A stretch of 64,000 bases of DNA from Lunatimonas sp. (GTDB taxonomy: Bacteria; Bacteroidota; Bacteroidia; Cytophagales; Cyclobacteriaceae). This document shows positions 52,875 through 62,974 of the stretch, piece after piece. Each line of letters begins with the position of its first letter. Positions within the stretch are counted from its first letter, which is position 1. A program made the position numbers and the translations under genes. Location: the NCBI RefSeq assembly GCF_020832325.1, contig NZ_JAFIEU010000017.1, positions 1 through 64,000 on the forward strand, in the 5' to 3' direction. Under the pieces are notes generated by a model. It had not been told where the DNA came from, did not search any database, and was given only the letters and a program-made list of their open reading frames with translations.

Positions 52875-53901
52875 TTGCTTTTCTTTTGGATGATCCTCTT
52901 ACGATCAGACCGGAGTCAAGTACCTTGATTTCTCTCGGAATTTCATCGGATCCGTTATTATTTTTTAATTGCATAATCAGGTTTTTCATAGCGGTTTCTC
53001 CCATTAAATAACCCGGATAGCTAACGGTAGTGAGGTTCGGTTCTACCATGCGGGAGATTGTATCGTTGTTAAATCCGACCAAGGCGATGTCCTCGGGAAC
53101 CCGGATTCCCCTTTTCTTCAGTGCTACCAAGCAGGAGGCTGCGCAATAGTCGTTAGAAACCATCAGCCCGTCTGGCAGGGGTTTCCTCTTGATCAGCATT
53201 GAGACCACTGCTTCTCCTGCTTCTTCACTGAGGTCCGATACGATGACATCCGTGCCATCTGTGGGAATAGCCTCATCCGAAAGGGCCCGGCGATAGCCTG
53301 CAAGCCGGTCGGAATAAACGTTAATGTCTAAATTACCGACCACGTGTACTATTCGTCTACATCCCTGCTCCAGCAAGTGCGAGGTAGCTGTATAGGCTGC
53401 CTTTTCATTGTCTATGACCACCCCGGAGACGTTTGGCTGCTTGGGCACCCGGTCAAAAAATACGATGGGGATTTCCTTCTCTCGAAAAGACTGAAAATGT
53501 TCGGTTTGCTCCGTATGTCCAGCCAAGGAAACAATAAGGCCATCCACGCGGCTATTGAACATCGTTTTTACGTTTGCGATTTCTTTTTCCATGGATTCCA
53601 GTGACTGACTGATCACTAGGTTATATCCGGCCTCACTTGCTACTTTCTCCATGCCGGATAGTGCCGATGACTGAAAAGGGCTGTTGAGTCGGGGAACGAT
53701 CACGCCGATAGTAAAGGTGTGTTTTCTGCGTAGGTTGGTAGCGAAAATATTGGATTGGTAGCCAAGTTTTTGGGCGGTTTCGAAGATTCTTTTTTTGGTT
53801 TTTTCTTTTACCCGGGGGTGGTTGCTTAGGGCGCGGCTAACCGTAGTAGGAGAGACCCCAATGTTTTCGGCAATGTCATAAATAGTTATATCTTTTTTCA
53901 T
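52855..53901 (-). CDS. LacI-family transcriptional regulator
   Basis: 348 residues. The N-terminal helix-turn-helix plus hinge (ITIYDIAENIGVSPTTVSRALSN-type, residues 4-26) is followed by a periplasmic-binding-protein-like sensor domain (about 60-340; TIGVIVPRLNSPFQSSALSG). The gene overlaps the xylanase gene by 20 bp and is divergent from the DUF6807-ThuA-Gfo-UxuA operon. A palindrome of LacI-operator type lies between. It is probably a repressor released by a sugar or uronate. Confidence 0.93.
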   Translation of the reverse strand: MKKDITIYDIAENIGVSPTTVSRALSNHPRVKEKTKKRIFETAQKLGYQSNIFATNLRRKHTFTIGVIVPRLNSPFQSSALSGMEKVASEAGYNLVISQSLESMEKEIANVKTMFNSRVDGLIVSLAGHTEQTEHFQSFREKEIPIVFFDRVPKQPNVSGVVIDNEKAAYTATSHLLEQGCRRIVHVVGNLDINVYSDRLAGYRRALSDEAIPTDGTDVIVSDLSEEAGEAVVSMLIKRKPLPDGLMVSNDYCAASCLVALKKRGIRVPEDIALVGFNNDTISRMVEPNLTTVSYPGYLMGETAMKNLIMQLKNNNGSDEIPREIKVLDSGLIVRGSSKRKANEPIEP

Positions 53902-53957
53902 TGGCTTTGGCTACTATCCGATCAATAAAACAGAAATATAGGCAATGAATCTTTGGA

Positions 53958-53973
53958 ATGAAACCGATTGCAT
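53958..53973. promoter_or_regulatory. Candidate LacI-type operator
   Basis: ATGAAACCGATTGCAT is symmetric at 12 of 16 positions with a central CG, the hallmark of LacI-family operators. It lies 57 bp before the lacI start and 84 bp before the DUF6807 start, between both promoters. On the minus strand it overlaps the position expected for the lacI -33 box, which would allow autoregulation. Binding is inference. Confidence 0.5.
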
Positions 53974-53990
53974 AATTTTTTTAAATTATA

Positions 53991-54021
53991 TTGTATTCAA
54001 GCAAATATATCTCTATGTTTA
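53991..54021 (+). promoter_or_regulatory. Predicted promoter of the DUF6807-uxuA operon
   Basis: TTG (53991-53993), a 20-bp spacer and TATGTTTA (54014-54021), a one-mismatch form of TAnnTTTG. The operator-like palindrome ends 17 bp upstream. Confidence 0.45.
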
Positions 54022-54056
54022 CAAGCAAGAAAATTTAAAGTCTTAAAAATCCCAAA

Positions 54057-55310
54057 ATGATTCGTAATTTCCTTCTCGTTGTTTTTTGCGGACTGCTTTT
54101 GACGATAAGTCAACAAGTAAAAGCCCAACGGATTGCTACCCTTAAAATAGACCTAGAAGAGAACCCGGAATTTGCTTTTCCGGTCTCAGTGGATCTGGAT
54201 GAGATCACCCATTTGGCCGACACGCTTTTACAATTGGTGGAGCTCAGTCAGGGGAACCCGCAGCCTATTGCTTACCAAATCCACCGGGATGAAGGCCGTA
54301 GGTTGTATTGGATGGTCGCGCCCAGCCAGTCCGGTGCAACGCAACGAACCTATGAACTTCAGCGCAAAAAGGATAGGGTACCTGCGTCGTCTCTATCAAT
54401 CGCCATGGACGAAAAGGCTATTTACATCCGAAAGAAAGGGAATGACTTGTGGCAGTACAATCATGCCGTGAATCAGCCACCGGTTGGGGTTAATCCTGCT
54501 TACGCCCGAAGCGGATTCGTACACCCCATGTGGTCTCCAACAGGAAAGTCATTGACCAGAATACAACCTCCAGACCACTACCATCACTATGGGCTTTGGA
54601 ACCCGTGGACCAGGGCGGAGTTTAGGGGACAGACCATTGATTTTTGGAATTTGGCAGATGAGCAGGGCACGGTCCGATACGCCAACACGATTTCCAGAAT
54701 TCAGGGGCCGGTATTTGCAGGTTATGAAGTGCTGCATGAACACGTCGTTCTGAAGGACCAGCCCGAACCGTTGGTTGCCATGGTGGAACAGCAGGGTACA
54801 CGTATTTACACCGTGGATGCCGACGACGATGTTTACTTGGCTGATATCCGCATTGCGCTACATACTGCCACCGATGAGCCGGTTATCTTAAAGGAATACC
54901 GGTATGGAAGTCTAGGATGGAGAACTACGGAAAAGTGGGATAGGTATAACAGCGAAGTAATTACCTCAGGGGGCAATACCAGGAAAGATGCCGACGGTAC
55001 CTTAGCCACATGGTGCATTGTTCAGGGAGAAATAGACGACGATTATGCCGCTGTGATAATGATGTCGTCTCCGACTAACTACAACCACCCGGAGCCGTTG
55101 CGGATTTGGCCGGAAAACATGTATGATCGCGGAGATATGTATGCAAACTTCGCCCCTACCAAAAACATGGACTGGACCATTGATCCAGGAAAGCAAAATG
55201 TGTTGAATTACAGGTTTTTGGTTTCTGCCAAAAAACTCACTGCTGAGCAGGCAGAGCGAGCTTGGCGCAATTTTGCCAATCCGCCAAAACCTACTGTTAC
55301 GGTTCACTAA
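54057..55310 (+). CDS. DUF6807 (PmoA-family) secreted protein
   Basis: 417 residues with a signal peptide (ends near QQVKAQ). The body is a beta-sandwich-like domain with DHYHHYGLWNPWTRAEFRGQ and GSLGWRTTEKWDRYNSEVIT, recognisable as the DUF6807/methane-oxygenase-PmoA-like family of Bacteroidota and Planctomycetes. No enzymatic role is established. It opens a co-directional operon with ThuA, oxidoreductase and mannonate dehydratase genes, so it probably acts on an extracellular sugar derivative. Confidence 0.85.
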   Translation: MIRNFLLVVFCGLLLTISQQVKAQRIATLKIDLEENPEFAFPVSVDLDEITHLADTLLQLVELSQGNPQPIAYQIHRDEGRRLYWMVAPSQSGATQRTYELQRKKDRVPASSLSIAMDEKAIYIRKKGNDLWQYNHAVNQPPVGVNPAYARSGFVHPMWSPTGKSLTRIQPPDHYHHYGLWNPWTRAEFRGQTIDFWNLADEQGTVRYANTISRIQGPVFAGYEVLHEHVVLKDQPEPLVAMVEQQGTRIYTVDADDDVYLADIRIALHTATDEPVILKEYRYGSLGWRTTEKWDRYNSEVITSGGNTRKDADGTLATWCIVQGEIDDDYAAVIMMSSPTNYNHPEPLRIWPENMYDRGDMYANFAPTKNMDWTIDPGKQNVLNYRFLVSAKKLTAEQAERAWRNFANPPKPTVTVH

Positions 55311-55351
55311 CGCACTGCAAACTTGCTTTCATTCTAAATCTTGACTAATTT

Positions 55352-56197
55352 ATGAGTATGAACCATTATCGAATATTTCTGCTGACGTTGGTTACCCTCT
55401 TTTCATCGGTGATTTGCCTGCATGCGGAAAATGCCCTAAAGGGAAAAAAAGTGCTAGTATATACTAAAAACGGCGAAGGGTTTGTCCACGATAACATACC
55501 CTATGCTGTTGCATGTGTCAAGAGACTTGGAGAGGCCCATGGTTTCGAGGTAGAGGTATCCGATGATCCGGCGGTTTTTAACGAATCGTACCTAAAAGGT
55601 ATCGATATGATGGTCTTTACCAGCACCAACAACGAGGTGTTTGATACCGATGAGCAACGGTTGGCTTTTCGGAGGTATATGCAGGCCGGCGGAGGACTGG
55701 TAGGTATACATTCGGTGGTCGGCACCGAAAGGAAATGGGATTGGTTTAAGATGATGATTGGAGGACGTTTTGTATGGCATCCGAGGTTTCAGAAGTTTCG
55801 AATTAATAAGCTAGACCATTCCCATGCTTCAATGGAGGGAGTGCCCAATGTGTGGGAAAAGGAAGACGAGTGCTACCTAATGCATGAGCTTTATCCGGGG
55901 ATTCGGGTGATCATGGCCCACGACTTGGAATCACTAAATAAAGATCAGGAAGAGCGTGTCCGGGAGTTGGCCGGTAATTTTGGACGCTTTTATCCAGCCG
56001 TTTGGCATCAGGATTTCGATGGGGGTGTGGTTTGGGTTACTGCCTTGGGACACCACATCAAAGACTACGAGGATCCTGAGTTTGTAAACCACATTTACCA
56101 GGGGATGAACTATGTGGCAGGCAAAGTGGAACAGCGTGATTACAGTCATGCCTATGCTACGGACAGAGATACTCCCGTTCGTTTCTTATCCGAATGA
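55352..56197 (+). CDS. ThuA-domain exported protein
   Basis: 281 residues with a signal peptide ending near CLHAEN. The ThuA fold is clear: KKVLVYTKNGEGFVHDNIPY, the strand DMMVFTSTNNEVFD, GGGLVGIHSVVGTERKWDW, and AVWHQDFDGGVVWVTALGHH. ThuA proteins belong to a glutamine-amidotransferase-like fold and act in 3-keto-disaccharide (trehalose/sucrose) use in rhizobia. Position two in the operon, 41 bp after DUF6807. Confidence 0.9.
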   Translation: MSMNHYRIFLLTLVTLFSSVICLHAENALKGKKVLVYTKNGEGFVHDNIPYAVACVKRLGEAHGFEVEVSDDPAVFNESYLKGIDMMVFTSTNNEVFDTDEQRLAFRRYMQAGGGLVGIHSVVGTERKWDWFKMMIGGRFVWHPRFQKFRINKLDHSHASMEGVPNVWEKEDECYLMHELYPGIRVIMAHDLESLNKDQEERVRELAGNFGRFYPAVWHQDFDGGVVWVTALGHHIKDYEDPEFVNHIYQGMNYVAGKVEQRDYSHAYATDRDTPVRFLSE

Positions 56198-56234
56198 GTA
56201 AGTTGAGACAATAACTAAATAACCAAACATTTCG

Positions 56235-57656
56235 ATGAAAGAGGAAAATAAAAGCAAGCTTTCTAGAAGGGGCTTTATGAAATCAAGTACCAAAGGAGCC
56301 TTGGCTGCTACCTTTGCTGTAACCGGCTTTCCTACCATAGTGCCGGCTTCGGTGCTGGGTAAAAATGCACCGAGTAACAAGATAAATATTGGCCAGATTG
56401 GATTTGGTCGTATCGGCATGACCCATGACCTACCGGAGACCATGAAAAACGAAATTGCTAGGGTAATTGCCGTTGCCGATGTAGACAGCAGGCGGGCCCA
56501 GCTTGGCAAGGAATGGATAGAGAAGCAGTATGCCGACAAGTACAATAAGCCAAATTACGTAGATGTAAAGGTGTACGAGGATTACAAGGAGATGCTGCTT
56601 CGCAAGGACATCGATGCGGTGATCATCAGTACTCCCGATCACTGGCATGCGCAGCCCGCGATGGAAGCGGCTTTGTTAGGTAAAGACATCTACATGCAGA
56701 AACCAACCTCGCTGACCATATCGGAAGGACGTCTGATGAGTGACACCATCCATCGTACAGGAGCCATCTTCCAGATCGGTAGCCAACAACGCTCTGTGAA
56801 GCCTTGGCCTCAATTCAAGCGAGCCTGTGAATTGGTAAGGAATGGAAGAGTCGGTGAATTAAAACGCATTCTAGTAGGGCTGCCAGGAGATCCTCCGGGT
56901 GGAAACCCACAGGAAATGCCGATCCCTTCAAACCTAAACTACGACATGTGGCTGGGATCTACACCCATGGTGCCTTACACCTTGGACAGGGTGCACTCCC
57001 AAACCAACCTAAATGACCGTCCGGGATGGCTACGCTGCGAGCAATTTGGCGCAGGTATGATTACCGGCTGGGGTGCTCACCACTTGGACATTGCGCATTG
57101 GGGCATGGGTACCGAATATACTGGACCCATTGAAATCGAAGCGAATGCATCCTTCCCAACATCTGGTCTTTGGGATGTGCATGGTGACTTTGAAGTATCG
57201 GCCAAGTATGCGAACGGCGTAGAAATGTTGGTCAGCGGGGCCTACCCGAATGGGGTGCGTTTCGAAGGAACCGAAGGGTGGATCTTTGTAGCCCGGGGCA
57301 ACGTGGGCGTTACGGAATCAGATCCCGTACCAGGTGGTAAGCCAAGCGATGCCTTTAAGGCCAGCGATCAAAAGATATTGACATCGGTTATCGGTCCGGA
57401 TGAAATCCACCTATATGAAAGCGAGGAGCACCATAAAAATTGGTTGGATTGCATTGTGAGCCGTCAGCAGACCATCACACCTGCCGAAGTGGCCCAGCGT
57501 TCCAACAGCGCCTGTCTACTTTCTCATATAGCAATGAAGCTCCCCAGAAAGCTTTACTGGGATCCGGTGAGAGAGCGATTCAAAAACGACGACGAAGCCA
57601 ACGCCATGCTTGCAAGGCCGCAGCGATATCCATACGGTGTAGATTACGTGCTTTAA
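56235..57656 (+). CDS. Tat-exported Gfo/Idh/MocA-family oxidoreductase
   Basis: 473 residues. A twin-arginine signal (SRRGFMKSS at 10-18 plus a hydrophobic stretch to about 45) predicts export of a folded, probably NAD(P)-binding protein. The Rossmann motif INIGQIGFGRIG and the family GKDIYMQKP motif (lysine retained) follow. The C-terminal domain has GWGAHHLDIAHWGMG, typical of the exported Bacteroidota/Planctomycetes subfamily. It lies 37 bp after thuA in the same operon and likely acts on an oxidised sugar together with ThuA. Confidence 0.92.
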   Translation: MKEENKSKLSRRGFMKSSTKGALAATFAVTGFPTIVPASVLGKNAPSNKINIGQIGFGRIGMTHDLPETMKNEIARVIAVADVDSRRAQLGKEWIEKQYADKYNKPNYVDVKVYEDYKEMLLRKDIDAVIISTPDHWHAQPAMEAALLGKDIYMQKPTSLTISEGRLMSDTIHRTGAIFQIGSQQRSVKPWPQFKRACELVRNGRVGELKRILVGLPGDPPGGNPQEMPIPSNLNYDMWLGSTPMVPYTLDRVHSQTNLNDRPGWLRCEQFGAGMITGWGAHHLDIAHWGMGTEYTGPIEIEANASFPTSGLWDVHGDFEVSAKYANGVEMLVSGAYPNGVRFEGTEGWIFVARGNVGVTESDPVPGGKPSDAFKASDQKILTSVIGPDEIHLYESEEHHKNWLDCIVSRQQTITPAEVAQRSNSACLLSHIAMKLPRKLYWDPVRERFKNDDEANAMLARPQRYPYGVDYVL

Positions 57657-57676
57657 TCATTGATTTTAACGGAAAG

Positions 57677-57743
57677 CCATGGTTTTACCCGCTCAGGTCT
57701 CTCCAGAGAGCGCTTGGCAACGGTAAGGGCATGGTTTTTTTTT
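57677..57743 (+). terminator. Possible terminator between oxidoreductase and uxuA genes
   Basis: CCATGGTTTTACC (57677-57689) pairs with GGTAAGGGCATGG (57722-57734) with one mismatch and two G-U pairs, and is followed by nine T. The loop includes a CTCTCC-AGAGAG palindrome. It may only attenuate, since uxuA follows 41 bp later on the same strand. Confidence 0.45.
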
Positions 57744-57783
57744 GCAATTATCTTGATACCTACCATTTTAACTTAATAAAAGC

Positions 57784-58944
57784 ATGAGTTCACTAGTGGA
57801 GACCTGGCGTTGGTTTGGCCCCAATGACCCGGTTAGTTTATCAGATATCCGCCAAGCTGGAGCAAAGGGGGTGGTGTCCGCCCTGCACCACGTGCCGCAC
57901 GGTGAAGTATGGAGCCTGGAGGAAATCCGGGAGCGAAAGCTCATCATTGAGCAGGCAGGCCTGAAATGGATGGTAGTAGAAAGTGTTCCAGTCCACGAAG
58001 CCATCAAAACCAGAGGTGCCGAATGCGAGAAATATCTGGAGAACTACCGAACGTCGCTACGAAACCTCGCTGCCTGTGGGTTGCGCTTGGTATGCTACAA
58101 TTTTATGCCGGTACTGGACTGGACTAGGACGGATCTGGGCATCACTCTGCCCAACGGAGCAAAAGCACTTTATTTCGATTGGAGGGATTTGGCGGCTTTT
58201 GACATGTTCGTTTTGAAACGGCAAGGAGCAGAGCAGGATTATCGGCCTGAGGTATTGCGGCAGGTAGAAGCCCGATATGCAAACATGAACGAGGCAAGAA
58301 GAACGGAACTGTCGGATATTATCCTCATGGGTGTTCCTACCGAAAAGGGGATCAGTCTGGAGCAACTTCAAAGTAGCATCGATCGGTACGCTGTTATTGG
58401 AAAAGAGGGGTTGCGGGATAACTGGGCTTATTTCATGAAGGCCATTGGTCCTGTATGTGAAGAGGAAGGGATTACGATGACCATGCATCCAGATGATCCT
58501 CCCTACGCCATTTTAGGCCTACCCCGTATCGTATCTCATATCGAGGACTTGGAGTACTTGGTTCAAGCAGTGCCGGAATCGTACAACTCCATTTGTTTTT
58601 GCACCGGATCTCTCGGTGCCGGCCCTTTCAATGATCTTCCAGCCATGCTCGACCGCATCGGAGAGCGAGTGGAATTTGTCCACCTTCGGAACGTACGCAA
58701 GGATGAAATGGGGAATTTCTATGAATCAGATCATTTGGATGGAGATGTGAACATGGTACAGGTGATGGATAAGCTGCTTCAGCTAACTAGCCGAAGAAAA
58801 TCACCTCTACCTTTCCGGCCAGACCATGGGCATCAGATGCTGGATGACCTCCACAAAACCACCAATCCCGGATACTCTGCAATTGGCCGATTGAAGGGAT
58901 TGGGTGAGCTAAGAGGGCTGATCGCAGGACTCGCGACGCACTGA
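57784..58944 (+). CDS. uxuA: Mannonate dehydratase
   Basis: 386 residues with UxuA blocks: WRWFGPNDPVSLSDIRQAG, GAKGVVSALHHVPHGEVW, YNFMPVLDWTRTDL, TMHPDDPPYAILGLPRIVSH and the end PFRPDHGHQMLDD (metal-binding histidines). It dehydrates D-mannonate to 2-keto-3-deoxy-D-gluconate in glucuronate breakdown. Its place downstream of a LacI-type operator and near a GH10 xylanase suggests use of glucuronic acid side chains of xylan. No uxaC or kdgK gene is in this window. Confidence 0.94.
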   Translation: MSSLVETWRWFGPNDPVSLSDIRQAGAKGVVSALHHVPHGEVWSLEEIRERKLIIEQAGLKWMVVESVPVHEAIKTRGAECEKYLENYRTSLRNLAACGLRLVCYNFMPVLDWTRTDLGITLPNGAKALYFDWRDLAAFDMFVLKRQGAEQDYRPEVLRQVEARYANMNEARRTELSDIILMGVPTEKGISLEQLQSSIDRYAVIGKEGLRDNWAYFMKAIGPVCEEEGITMTMHPDDPPYAILGLPRIVSHIEDLEYLVQAVPESYNSICFCTGSLGAGPFNDLPAMLDRIGERVEFVHLRNVRKDEMGNFYESDHLDGDVNMVQVMDKLLQLTSRRKSPLPFRPDHGHQMLDDLHKTTNPGYSAIGRLKGLGELRGLIAGLATH

Positions 58945-59238
58945 AACATAGCCATGGGTCCAACTGCCTAGGTAAGTACATCAAAGATGGACTGGCCCTT
59001 TTTATGTATATCGGTAGTAGGGATGGTTCTTACCAATTTCCATTCAGATTACATAGTAGCAGTCATTCGTTGATGATTTCAAGACGTTCTATCGGTGTTT
59101 TGCAGGTAGATGGAGGAAGAATGCAGAATATCTACACAAAGCGTAGAAAAGGAGGAAAATTAGGTATATTTCTTTCTAAATTGGAATTAAGTCGTAATTT
59201 AAAACTTTGAAAACAGCGCATTAACCCAAATAATTTCT

Positions 59239-61128
59239 ATGACTAACCCAAAGACCATCGTTATCAGAGATCATCTAGTTGACACGTATCGGGATGTGTA
59301 TACTACCGAGGTATTGGCTGCCCTGGAGTTTATGGCCCTGTTTAATCAGGAGGTCAAGGAGTTAATGAGCAAACGCTTAGAACGGCGAAATAGGCGGGCA
59401 AAAGCAGGGGATCGGATAGGGTTTTTGGGCGAGCACGAAACCATTGGTGGGACGTCGATTCGAGTTAAGGATGCCCGTGAGGGGAATTTTGAAGGAGCGG
59501 TGGTGCCTGCTGATCTGCAGCGTCAGTGGATTCAGGGTACCGGTCCGGGAGCGAAGCCCGGAGCCCCGTTGGAGAATAGTATCCGAAATGTAGCGTATGC
59601 CTTGTTATCAGGTGCAGATGGCTGGATGTTTGACGGTGAGGATGCGTTGGGTCAAACAGGAACCATGTCCCTGGACAATCAGCGTAACCTGAAGCTTGCC
59701 ATCCATCAAGACCCACTTTTTCTTAAAGTCGCTGAGCGGGTAGCCCAACAGATGAACGATTGGTCACAATCTTTTTTTGGAGAGGCGAAAATTCAGGATT
59801 GGAAAAGTCAACTGGGGTTTACGACCAAAATTTTTCGGGCCCGAGGATTACATTTGGATGATCGGCATATCCGCGAGGCTGGCGGTAGATCCTTTTCCGC
59901 TTCCATCGCCGATCTTACCCTCTATGTCACCAATAACTACCGCATGCTGATACAGTCTGGTGCCTCTATCGTGCTTTATTTGCCTAAAATCCAAACAGCC
60001 GAGGAAGCTGGGCTTTGGAATCGGATGATTTCCGCACTAGAGCAGCACTTGGATTTGGAAGTGGGAACAGTGAAAACGTATGTTTTGGTGGAGCAATTGG
60101 AGGCTACCTATCAATTGATGGAGATTCGAGCGGCTTTGGGGAAGCATTTTGTTGGGTATAACACTGGCAGGTGGGATTACATCAACAGTGTTTCGGATGC
60201 GTTGGCCTGGAATAAGGACTTTATCAATCCAAATATTGAATCCATTGGGATGACATATGGGTATATGAGAAACTACGAAGACCGCGTACGCCGTGCGGTG
60301 AATACACCTGATAAAAACGGCAACTTTGCCCTTTGGCAGGGCGGAATGGAGCCGAATATCCCTGTAGGATCCAAGGAAGGAGTTGCGTCAAGTATGGAAA
60401 AAGCAGTGGCCGGAGCCGAGCGAGAACAACGAGAGGGAGCTAGTGGCAAGTGGGTGGCCCATTGGAAGATGGTACACATCGTACGTCCCGTATGGTCCGA
60501 GGTGGGCCAAGATAATCAAATGGGGCGTACTTTTCCACCGCTAACCTATACCCAAGCAGATGCAGATGGCCTGATCCTCCTTGAGCCGGCACCAAGAAAT
60601 ATTCGGGGTGCACGAAACCTAATTAGCGTGGCGGTGCAGTATGGCAACGCCTTTGGGCAGGGCATGCAGGCAGCGGCGTTGAAACCTGCTGATTTTTTTG
60701 GTAACGAGGATGTATTGTATCTGATGGAGGATATGGCCACCGGTGAAATTCGTCTGAGCATCCTTTGGGAATGGGTACACAAGCAGGCCCAACTAACTGA
60801 AGCTGATGAGGAGTCCGGTTTGAAATTGGGTACCGTATTTACCTTGGACTTGTACCGGAAATTGCTCGCCGAAGAGTACAATAAGCTGCTGAAAGCAGGA
60901 AATAAGGATGTACATGATTCTTCTAAGAAGACTACGTTGCCAATTGCACGTGAAATTGCAGAAAGGTATGTGGCGGAGCCTCAAAAGATCCCGTGGTTTA
61001 TTGATTTGCTAAATATCAATCTCAACAATCTGGATTTGGACTTGGCAAGGGAGCGGATCGCTCTTTACCTGAAAACCTGGAAGGAAAAAAATGATCGCAT
61101 CACAGAAAACCTGGATTTTCGGGTGTAG
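59239..61128 (+). CDS. Divergent malate synthase-like enzyme
   Basis: 629 residues, longer than malate synthase A (about 530). Malate synthase features are recognisable: TKIFRARGLHLDDRH (for TKIFRPRGWHLPEKH), the barrel strand YVLVEQLEATYQLMEI with the metal-ligand glutamate, VGYNTGRWDYINS with the metal-ligand aspartate, and LYLMEDMATGEIRLSILWEW with the catalytic-base aspartate. The substrate loop differs strongly: QGGMEPNIPVGSKEG replaces the usual GAHAMGGMAA block. It should condense glyoxylate and acetyl-CoA, or act as a related aldolase. It is followed 27 bp later by a lactate/glycolate-type permease, and no isocitrate lyase is present. A role in glycolate or glyoxylate use is inferred. 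Confidence 0.75.
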   Translation: MTNPKTIVIRDHLVDTYRDVYTTEVLAALEFMALFNQEVKELMSKRLERRNRRAKAGDRIGFLGEHETIGGTSIRVKDAREGNFEGAVVPADLQRQWIQGTGPGAKPGAPLENSIRNVAYALLSGADGWMFDGEDALGQTGTMSLDNQRNLKLAIHQDPLFLKVAERVAQQMNDWSQSFFGEAKIQDWKSQLGFTTKIFRARGLHLDDRHIREAGGRSFSASIADLTLYVTNNYRMLIQSGASIVLYLPKIQTAEEAGLWNRMISALEQHLDLEVGTVKTYVLVEQLEATYQLMEIRAALGKHFVGYNTGRWDYINSVSDALAWNKDFINPNIESIGMTYGYMRNYEDRVRRAVNTPDKNGNFALWQGGMEPNIPVGSKEGVASSMEKAVAGAEREQREGASGKWVAHWKMVHIVRPVWSEVGQDNQMGRTFPPLTYTQADADGLILLEPAPRNIRGARNLISVAVQYGNAFGQGMQAAALKPADFFGNEDVLYLMEDMATGEIRLSILWEWVHKQAQLTEADEESGLKLGTVFTLDLYRKLLAEEYNKLLKAGNKDVHDSSKKTTLPIAREIAERYVAEPQKIPWFIDLLNINLNNLDLDLARERIALYLKTWKEKNDRITENLDFRV

Positions 61129-61155
61129 TGGGGGGAGCTCCGAAAACCTAGCATT

Positions 61156-62859
61156 ATGTCACTGACAGGTTTGTTTTTACTGGGCACCCTGCCTATCGCT
61201 GTGGCGGCAGTCATGTTGGTTGGCTTCCGCGTATCTGCTAGGAAGACCATGCCGGTCACGTTTTTGTTCACAACCCTCATCGGTTGGTTTTTTTGGGAAA
61301 TGTCTTGGATACAGGTGATCGCATCGGTGTTTCAAAGCTTCTTCATTACCTTTGACATCCTGTACATTGTTTTTGCCGCTATCTTGCTTCTGAATTTCCT
61401 GAAGCATTCCGGTGGTGTAGAGTCCATCCGGCGTGGATTTGCGGGCATTAGTCCCGATCGTCGGGTACAGGTCATACTCATTGTTTGGTTGTTTGGCTCC
61501 TTTATAGAGGGGGCCGCGGGATTTGGTACGCCGGCAGCCATCGTCGCTCCGCTGTTGGTGGCATTGGGTTTTCCGGCTTTGGCAGCAGTGATTTTGGGCA
61601 TGATGGTGCAAAGCACTGCAGTCACCTTTGGAGCGGTAGGTACACCCGTGCTCGTAGGCATACGGGGAGGTCTCCAACACCCCGAACTGGATGCATTGCT
61701 TGCATCCGGTGGGTATACGTTTTCGGATGTGTTGCAGGCAGTAACTGTAAACGCAGCCATCACTCATGCACTGGTGGGTTCCTTGATGCCATTCTTGATG
61801 GTGCTTATGCTCACGAAGTATTTCGGGAAAAACCGATCTTGGAGGGAGGGAATGGAGATGTTTCCTTTTGCGTTGTTTGGCGGACTGGCTTTTACTGTGC
61901 CTTACTTGCTAACCGGCATATTTCTGGGGCCAGAGTTCCCCTCCCTGTTGGGGTCCCTGGTTGGGATGTCAATGGTCGTGCTCGCGGCGAAAAAGGGTTT
62001 TTTAGTCCCCAAACGGATTTGGGAATTGGAGGATAGGGATCAGTGGCCTACTGCTTGGCTGGGTACTCTTGAGTTCCGGCTGGCGGAAAATCAGAAAACC
62101 CTGTCGCTTGGAAGAGCTTGGATGCCCTATGTGCTACTGGCGCTCCTTTTGGTGCTCAGTAGGCTGCCAACGTTACCTGTAAAGGCATTCCTGACTTCTA
62201 TTTCATTCAATTGGGATCGAGTGCTGGGAACCGGGATTTCTGCGAGTAGCACGCCCCTATACCTTCCCGGATCCATTATCTTGGTGGTATGTCTGATTAC
62301 CTATTTTATCCATGATATGAGGGCAAATCAGGTCCGGCTTGCGTTTTCGGAGAGTGGAAGCATGATCTTCAAAGCCGGTTCGGTCCTCCTTTTCGCAGTT
62401 GCCATGGTAAGGGTCTATATCAATTCAGGTGAAAATGTATCGGAATTGGCATCAATGCCCATCGTGATGGCCGAGTGGGTAGCGTTGAAAGTGGGTGAGG
62501 TGTATCCTTTTTTTGCCCCGTTGATCGGCGCGCTTGGGGCATTTATTGCCGGTAGCAATACGGTCAGCAATTTGATGTTTAGTTTGTTTCAATACGGTGT
62601 GGCAGAAAGGCTAAACATGGCGCCAACTTGGATTATCGCGTTGCAAGCGGTGGGAGCAGCTGCCGGGAATATGGTTGCCATACACAATGTAGTAGCGGCC
62701 TCGGCAACGGTAGGGCTATTGGGAAAGGAAGGAATGGTATTACGTAAGACAGTTATTCCTACCGTTTATTACCTGGTGCTTACTGGTATCATTGGTCTAT
62801 TAGTGATTGGGTTTTGGGATGTGGCTGATCTTTTGATGCAGGTGGATACGGGACGTTAG
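61156..62859 (+). CDS. L-lactate/glycolate permease (LctP family)
   Basis: 567 residues with about 12-14 membrane segments. Family signatures include [40 protein letters not shown] and, near the end, [19 protein letters not shown] and [18 protein letters not shown]. LctP/GlcA proteins import lactate or glycolate with protons. Coupling to the malate-synthase-like gene suggests glycolate; lactate remains possible since no lactate dehydrogenase is nearby. Confidence 0.92.
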   Translation: MSLTGLFLLGTLPIAVAAVMLVGFRVSARKTMPVTFLFTTLIGWFFWEMSWIQVIASVFQSFFITFDILYIVFAAILLLNFLKHSGGVESIRRGFAGISPDRRVQVILIVWLFGSFIEGAAGFGTPAAIVAPLLVALGFPALAAVILGMMVQSTAVTFGAVGTPVLVGIRGGLQHPELDALLASGGYTFSDVLQAVTVNAAITHALVGSLMPFLMVLMLTKYFGKNRSWREGMEMFPFALFGGLAFTVPYLLTGIFLGPEFPSLLGSLVGMSMVVLAAKKGFLVPKRIWELEDRDQWPTAWLGTLEFRLAENQKTLSLGRAWMPYVLLALLLVLSRLPTLPVKAFLTSISFNWDRVLGTGISASSTPLYLPGSIILVVCLITYFIHDMRANQVRLAFSESGSMIFKAGSVLLFAVAMVRVYINSGENVSELASMPIVMAEWVALKVGEVYPFFAPLIGALGAFIAGSNTVSNLMFSLFQYGVAERLNMAPTWIIALQAVGAAAGNMVAIHNVVAASATVGLLGKEGMVLRKTVIPTVYYLVLTGIIGLLVIGFWDVADLLMQVDTGR

Positions 62860-62877
62860 GTGTTTTAATGTTAGTTG

Positions 62878-62974
62878 TGATGAAATCGAGTATGACGTAG
62901 CCGTCACACACTGGGATGACTATCGACCATGCGAGATTCCATGTGACCTTTGAAAAATCAATTATAAACACATG
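62878..62974 (+). repeat. Dispersed leader repeat, copy 2
   Basis: Copy 2 of the repeat described at 31039-31134. It carries the same TGACG-TAGC-CGTCA inverted repeat (62893-62906), and its last bases form the ATG (62972) of the SatD-like gene. The first 80 bp differ from copy 1 at four positions. Confidence 0.85.

Noticed and set aside
59004-59210. 68-codon plus-strand frame before the malate synthase gene
   Set aside because: Basic, low-complexity tail and no supporting start signal; lies in the promoter region.
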